Shown one piece after another: positions 59,389 through 64,000 of a DNA stretch of 64,000 nt. Position 1 is the stretch's first letter. Every line of letters begins with the position of its first letter. Under the pieces are notes generated by a model that was not told the DNA's origin, did no database searches, and saw only the letters and a program-made list of their open reading frames with translations. The position numbers and the translations under genes are program-made. Origin of the DNA: Terana coerulea (taxonomy: Eukaryota > Basidiomycota > Agaricomycetes > Polyporales > Phanerochaetaceae); NCBI GenBank assembly GCA_024811115.1, contig JAKOGH010001043.1, positions 62,001 to 126,000 on the forward strand. Direction: 5' to 3'.

Positions 59389-59530
59389 GTGGCTCAAGCG
59401 AAGGGCCAGGCGAAGTGACGAGGAGGCGACTTCGGCCAAGAACAGGAAACACGGTGCCGTGAGAAATATGTGTACTATATAGATGATACCATTAGCGCAT
59501 GAGTTATAGATATCACGATATGAGACTCAC

Positions 59531-60420
59531 TCACCAATTGGTCATGGTTAGAGTACAGTGCAGCGCGGCCGGAGCGCCCTTGAGCATGCTGCCCTGGAGG
59601 CTCAGCTTCACGAGCTTGTCTATCTGCTCCAGCCTATCGATGCTGCCAATGCGGCTCCCATCGAGCCGTAGCTCACGCAGGTGCCGTAGGCACTGCAGCT
59701 CTAGTCCCGTGGCCTGTATCCACACATCAGCATCAAGGATCACCGTATGCATAGAGAGCGTTAGAGCTTACGGTAGATCAAGTCGAGGCCATTGTGGTTG
59801 TTGTTGAGGCTCTCGAGGTTCGGCAGGTGGCTGAAGGACGTGAAGGACGTCAGGCTGTGTTTGTACATTAAGCACGCCGTATGGCATTGTCAGTTGTTGC
59901 GCCCGAAAATTGAGTTGAGATACGCCAATTTAAGGCGACGGACAGTGTCCGGAGCGTCACCGGGAGACCGCTCAGCCAGGATGTTGAAGTTTCTGTAATG
60001 CGCTATGTGTTAGGCGTACTGTCCTCGCCACGATGATGACCCGGGCAGACAGAGCCCGGCGCACTCACAAACATATTGAGTCCAGCTACGGGAGGAACCT
60101 CTTGAGCCGCGCTGCAACGCTCTCCGCCCCTCCTTACTGAGGCCGACAGTGGCCCGCCACTCCCAGTATGGCTTGTATCGCAAAGCGCCCGTGATACACT
60201 GCACGAGCCGGTCGTACGTGACCCTGAAAGAGCACTTGGTGAGTAGCATTGAGTTATCTACGAGCAAAGAAGGCTTACCTGAGCATAACCACCGCGCGCC
60301 CTCGTGGCTTGCCACCCAGCGTCTCGAGTAGCTGGAGATCCTCCGTGGCCGCCCTGCTGGAGCTCACTTTCAACGGCGACTCACTGTTGTACACTGGCAG
60401 AGCAATAACACATCGGAGAA
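59531..60420 (-). pseudogene. Fragment of a septation-network LRR scaffold (Nud1/Cdc11-like)
   Basis: On the minus strand the order is SPLKVSSSRAATEDLQLLET, LGGKPRGRAVVMLR, (intron, GTAAGC...TTTCAG) VTYDRLVQCITGALRYKPYW, EWRATVGLS, then in another frame ESVAARLKRFLP-stop-LDSI, then NFNILAERSPGDAPDTVRRL, LKLAYLNS, SLTSFTSFSHLPNLESL, and LQCLRHLRELRLDG with IDKLVKLSLQG. The leucine-rich pattern and the order of blocks resemble the C-terminal LRR part of Nud1/Cdc11, the spindle-pole scaffold of the septation initiation / mitotic exit network; that assignment is from memory of the family. It is broken by a frame change at the C4 run 60127-60130, by an in-frame TAG that probably replaced GAG, and by later stops. 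It lacks the N-terminal half. It lies just inside the right decamer array. Confidence 0.5.
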
Positions 60421-60835
60421 GGCAGGAACGAGTGCGCCAGCGGCGTTCTCATGTGTCCCCAAGGCCCTCGAGCATCGCAGCAATGCGCTTTGAGTGCGCT
60501 ATCAGGACTCAAAGCATCCCAGAGGCTGCGCCGTTGGGCAGCGCGTCATCCTCGGACGGCATGTCACCGTATGGCATCCAAGCTTGCCGTCCGACGTGGG
60601 TGCGTTTCTGGAATCCTGCCTATGCCTGCAATGGGCCTGCGCTGTCTACCGTCCGAGAAGTTCACCGAGAAACAGTGGTGAAGCCTGTTTGCATGGGTCT
60701 TTGTACGCAATGCTGTCTGTGAGTATACAGCTATTGGCGTGTGCGAAGTGCTGTTTCATGGTAGGACATGTTGCACATCTAGGATTGGGCTATGTTGCAA
60801 GATGTTCAGCCAGCGCATTCATGCATCACAAAACC

Positions 60836-60954
60836 TACAAGCGGCTGCAAGCGGCTTCAAGTTGCTAAAAGCCTGTGAAAGCGCGAAAAAGGTCATCAAG
60901 CGACCAAAAGGTGTCAAAAGTTGGCTCAAGCGACCGAAAGGTTACACAAGCTAG
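60836..60954. repeat. Right decanucleotide array
   Basis: About twelve consecutive 10-bp units in register: GCGGCTGCAA, GCGGCTTCAA, GTTGCTAAAA, GCCTGTGAAA, GCGCGAAAAA, GGTCATCAAG, CGACCAAAAG, GTGTCAAAAG, TTGGCTCAAG, CGACCGAAAG, GTTACACAAG, ending in CTAG. A- or AAG-runs recur once per unit. On the minus strand it begins CTAGCTTG and contains GGTCGCTTGA, as in the left array. Confidence 0.7.
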
Positions 60955-61645
60955 ACGCGCAAACCTTAACGAAAAGAACCTTTACGGCACGCACACATTG
61001 TGTGATGGCTCCTTCATGGGGTTGAAATACTGGTTGGTAGGTGTATCACGATACATATACGCCACCAGTAGCTAATCTGCAGATGTGAAGGTAAGCACCC
61101 AGTGCATATTGCAGTAAAGTAACAACGCACCTTATCCCTGTCTCTGACTTGTTCACTGCACAATAGGACACTCTGCGCATGTCTGACCTGAGCAGAATTC
61201 GGTACGGGATAGACATCGGACATACCATCTCCAAGTCAGCCTTCTGAGTCGCATTGTCATGCTACGTGTTTAACACCTGGCTCATAAGCGGGAGGTCGTG
61301 CCTGATCAAGACCTTGTGGATTATTGACAATAGAGATGTCCAAGAGAACTCTGAAGGGGCTGCAGAGCTGCGCTCTGGTGTGGCAAAGACGACCAAGAGA
61401 CACAAATGACCGAGACCTCCGGTGGGGTAAGCGCGCAAGGGCGCAACGCTCTAAGAGCCGGCATATCCGCTGACGTCTCAATGGTCTTGATGACGGTCTG
61501 AGGAGTTGCCGGAATAGTCTTGCTCGATCGTTGAGCAAGATGCAGCTGAGGCCAGTACAGTATGACGAGGGCGAGAGCAGAGAACGCGGGAAATAGTGTT
61601 GCCGGAAGGTGAGGTCGAGGCACCGTGAGGCAGCGGAGTTTTGAA
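60955..61645. other. Spacer between the two mobile units
   Basis: No supported gene; frames on both strands are short or compositionally implausible. Confidence 0.4.
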
Positions 61646-61710
61646 CCTTAGGTGCCTTAAGGCGCTGAGGCAAGCACCTTAAGGCAGCCTTATGCTGCTT
61701 AAGGTAAGGT
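61646..61710. repeat. CCTTAAGG palindrome cluster, probable hAT subterminal repeats
   Basis: CCTTAAGG occurs at 61655-61662 and 61677-61684, with CCTTAGG and GCTTAAGG variants around them and roughly 10-bp spacing. It lies about 100 bp beyond the hAT stop codon, where subterminal repeats bound by hAT transposases are expected. No matching terminal inverted repeat can be seen because the other end lies outside the window. Confidence 0.45.
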
Positions 61711-61809
61711 CCTGTGATGCCTTCCGTTTTGGGTGCACCGCAGTGACCAGACCGCACGGGAGGGTTTGTTGCTCATGTAGACCAAGTGATAGATGTATTT
61801 AATAGTATA

Positions 61810-64000
61810 TTATATTCCCCAGGTGTACTCTAAGTCATCGTCCTCTATACCAGACTGTTGTTCTGCGACCAAAGCGTTTACCAGACTTGCACGCATGTCG
61901 CGCAAGTCACCGGCGCCGCCAAGGATGTCATGCATACTCTGGCCATCGGGAATGTAGTCATCCTCATGCGCATCTGCCTCCACGCACTCGGCCTCCGTAG
62001 TTACCCAATTCGCCGAGAAATTCAACAGCTCCCGGTTGTAACTGTGCTTCAACATCTGTAGGACTTCCATCATGAGGGGTGAAAGCTTACGGCGCCGCAG
62101 CGTATCAGTCTCCTTGCTAGAGGAGAATATACGCTCGCAGGCAACAGCAGACGCCTGGACGGGCAACACGTCCATGGCGACCAAGAAAAATGAGATCATG
62201 GTTCTGCTGCGCCGGACCCTGTCACATGCATTAGCATCGCCGATATCCAACAACAAAGAGCGTCGCACCTGCCAATAGGATAACAGGTTGAATTCGACCG
62301 TCATGGGGAGTAATCCCTCTTCTTCGTAACTGGCCATCACACCATCGACGATCAGCTCGTCGCGCTCATTTGCACGGCGCTCCGCTTCGGCAGCGTCCTC
62401 AGGGTCGTTGGCCTCGGGCTGCCGGCTGCTGTCTGCTGTTGTAGGTGCCATGGTCGGTACGGGTACCGCCCCATTAAGTTTCGCCGCCACCACACGCTCA
62501 AGTTCGGCAAGCTTCGCGGGGCCTGGCGCCTGTGCACGTGCGGCGCGGGCATTGTGCGGAGCAGTAGTGGGTGGCGGGGGACATTAGCGGGTGCTGGATG
62601 GGAATGTGATGCAGGAGCGGCAATGGCGTCGACGTGGGTGGATGGTGCAAGTCGTCGAGCTTTCTGGTGTTGTAGCAGCTGCGGTCACATGGTCATTAGC
62701 ATACACACATGAGCGACGTCCAAGACAAACTTACCGCTTTCTTGATGTGCGCTTTCGCCGCGTCATACTCGGCCGAGGGCCAATTGTCCCGAATCCACGT
62801 GAGTTTGATGGTTGGATTGACATCTGCAGCGGGAGCATCAGGACAAGACAGCAGGTAGAGCAAATGAAGGCACTTACACATAGCCAATGCAGAAACACGA
62901 CTCTTGCGGGTCTGCCCGATGTACTCTGCCAGGGCCTCAACGGCTTCCTCGATAGCATGGGAGAGACGAGGGGTACATTTCATCATCTGTTGCAACAGAT
63001 TGATCAGTCGCTCATATGCAGGGAGCACGTGAGAGACGGTGGGGTCTGCTCCGCAGATAGAAGCTCTTGAACAGTGTGCGGGATCTCAAGGGATGAGCGG
63101 ATGTCAGCAAGTACTTCAAGTTCGACTGCACTGAGTTCGGTCGGTCGAAGGTGCTCATTGGTTGGCAGGTCAAAGAAAATGCGCAAAGCCTATCTCAACC
63201 GTTCAGAGGTCATGTCGAAGAGATATCACGATGTGCATACCGGAAACAGTTCGAGAACACGATCAATCATCAGGAACTTTGACGACCAGCGTACATCGAA
63301 GTCACGGAGCAGCTGCGACTTCGGATTAATTGCCACAACCTCACCACCCTCAGTGGTACCAAAAGCTTCGGAGGTGTTGGCCTCTTGGATGCAATCTTCT
63401 ACGGCTTCCCGGCGTAGTGAAGATGCCCGGCAAGTTGTGACCACATTGCGGCAGCGGCCGATGATGTCCGCCTTGAGCACTTCAAAGTACTTGCGGTCTT
63501 CATCGGAGAGCTTGCCTTCCTTCTCGAGAGCTGCCATGAGACCGTCGACGTCCGAGAGGGCCTTGAGCATGTGATCAACACAGATATTGATCACATGGGC
63601 AAAGCACCTGCGTATCATTAGCGTCTGCGAGATTCATGAAGATTTGACAAGGAAGAGCTCACCGTTGTCGGTTTGCATCAGCGCTGAACGAGATACCAAG
63701 CTCGCGTAGCATATCTTCAAGATCGTCCACCATTTTGTTGCAGTTGCTGGCATTGTCGAGAGTGATGTGACCAATCTAAACAGCTGACATGTAAGCCACT
63801 GCCCGCCAAGCATGCAGAGAACACATACCTTGTCCAGAACCCCAAGTTCCATTGCTATGTGCTTGAAGGTCTCCGCAATAGCAAGGCCGGTGTGTGAGCC
63901 ACGAATATATCGGAACGCACCCAACTCGGCATGATAGACGAGTTTGCCAGATTTGGGCTCACGCGTGATGAAATGCACGGTGACCGCCATAAACCCGCGC
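61810..64000 (-). CDS. hAT-family transposase, 5' end outside the window
   Basis: Cut-and-paste DNA transposase with an RNase H-like DDE core split by an insertion and a C-terminal hAT dimerisation domain. The gene enters from beyond 64000 and is spliced. Visible blocks in order: VTVHFITREPKSGKLVYHAE, GSHTGLAIAETFKHIAMELG, HITLDNASNCNKMVDDL (second acidic residue region, near 63760), CFAHVINICVDHMLKAL, DVRWSSKFLMIDRVLELF, LLQQMMKCTPRLSHAIEEAV, the helical insertion, INPTIKLTWIRDNWPS, NLLSYWQV, and the dimerisation block FFLVAMDVLPVQASAVACER then IFSSSKETDTLRRRKLSPLM. A charged tail ends LEYTWGI at the stop 61810-61812. No internal stop or frameshift was seen in the exons, so it may be recently active. 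Confidence 0.88.

Larger units (their letters stand above)
50971..60954. mobile_element. Putative large composite element with inverted decamer-array ends
   Basis: A unit of about 10 kb is delimited by arrays of 10-bp units on both sides. Read inward, both begin CTAGCTT (left at 50971; right, on the minus strand, at 60954) and both contain GGTCGCTTGA-type units in inverted orientation. Inside are the GCM/MULE/USP/PHD gene, a host-gene pseudogene fragment and a third, internal array. The MULE-like core and a captured gene fragment fit Mutator-like elements, which are known to carry long terminal repeats and host fragments. I could not find a convincing target-site duplication next to the two CTAG ends, and the arrays are not long perfect inverted repeats, so the boundaries are inferred. 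Confidence 0.45.

Noticed and set aside
50931..60961. TGCGCGTCT at 50931-50939 and its complement at 60953-60961 as terminal inverted repeats
   Set aside because: A 9-bp match near the arrays is easily found by chance and no flanking target duplication supports it.
61257..61757. 166-residue minus-strand frame beside the hAT gene
   Set aside because: It runs through the CCTTAAGG repeat cluster, has no domain and is not in frame with the transposase.

Overview
The window is nuclear DNA from a filamentous basidiomycete, most likely a polypore-type mushroom (Agaricomycetes). The reasons are short introns of about 50-70 nt in almost every gene, gene content typical of a fungal core genome, and gene families I know only from mushrooms. 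The order-level placement is inference. No rRNA, tRNA, CRISPR or telomere repeat was seen.

Region 1 (1-20.9 kb) is gene-poor accessory DNA. It holds six scattered copies, on both strands, of one small three-exon gene family that I cannot assign to a characterised function (members A-F). All share a middle exon of 123-132 nt, a V/I-x-G-Y motif at the start of that exon and a C-terminal F-G-x-G-H-I ... S-F-Q-P-x-L block. Several members carry single-base frame breaks. The long stretches between them contain nothing I can support.

Region 2 (20.9-50.9 kb) is a compact, conserved housekeeping block: a small putative mitochondrial protein, the RecQ4-like helicase HRQ1, a SCYL2-type pseudokinase, an alpha-arrestin with two N-terminal PPxY motifs, a tandem pair of cytochrome b561 genes (both with frame breaks), 3-hydroxyisobutyrate dehydrogenase, an NAD(P)-binding SDR/epimerase-like enzyme, the Sec7 ARF-GEF GBF1/Gea, the 20S proteasome subunit alpha-4 (Pre6), the ubiquitin peptidase ZUP1/Mug105 (divergent from Pre6) and the TFIIH/CAK assembly factor Tfb3/MAT1. 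Trafficking functions (GBF1, SCYL2, arrestin) and ubiquitin functions (Pre6, ZUP1, arrestin PPxY) recur, but only the Pre6-ZUP1 pair shares a promoter region.

Region 3 (50.9-61 kb) looks like a large mobile or formerly mobile unit. It is bounded by two arrays of 10-bp units in inverted orientation, each with CTAGCTT at its outer edge. Inside are a very large composite gene (Pro/Tyr-rich N-terminus, GCM-like zinc domain, MULE-like transposase core, USP-like peptidase, broken PHD finger) and a pseudogene fragment of the septation scaffold Nud1/Cdc11. The left array starts about 80 bp upstream of the Tfb3 start codon.

Region 4 (61.6-64 kb) is the 3' part of a spliced hAT transposase gene that runs off the window, preceded by palindromic CCTTAAGG motifs that probably mark its terminal region.
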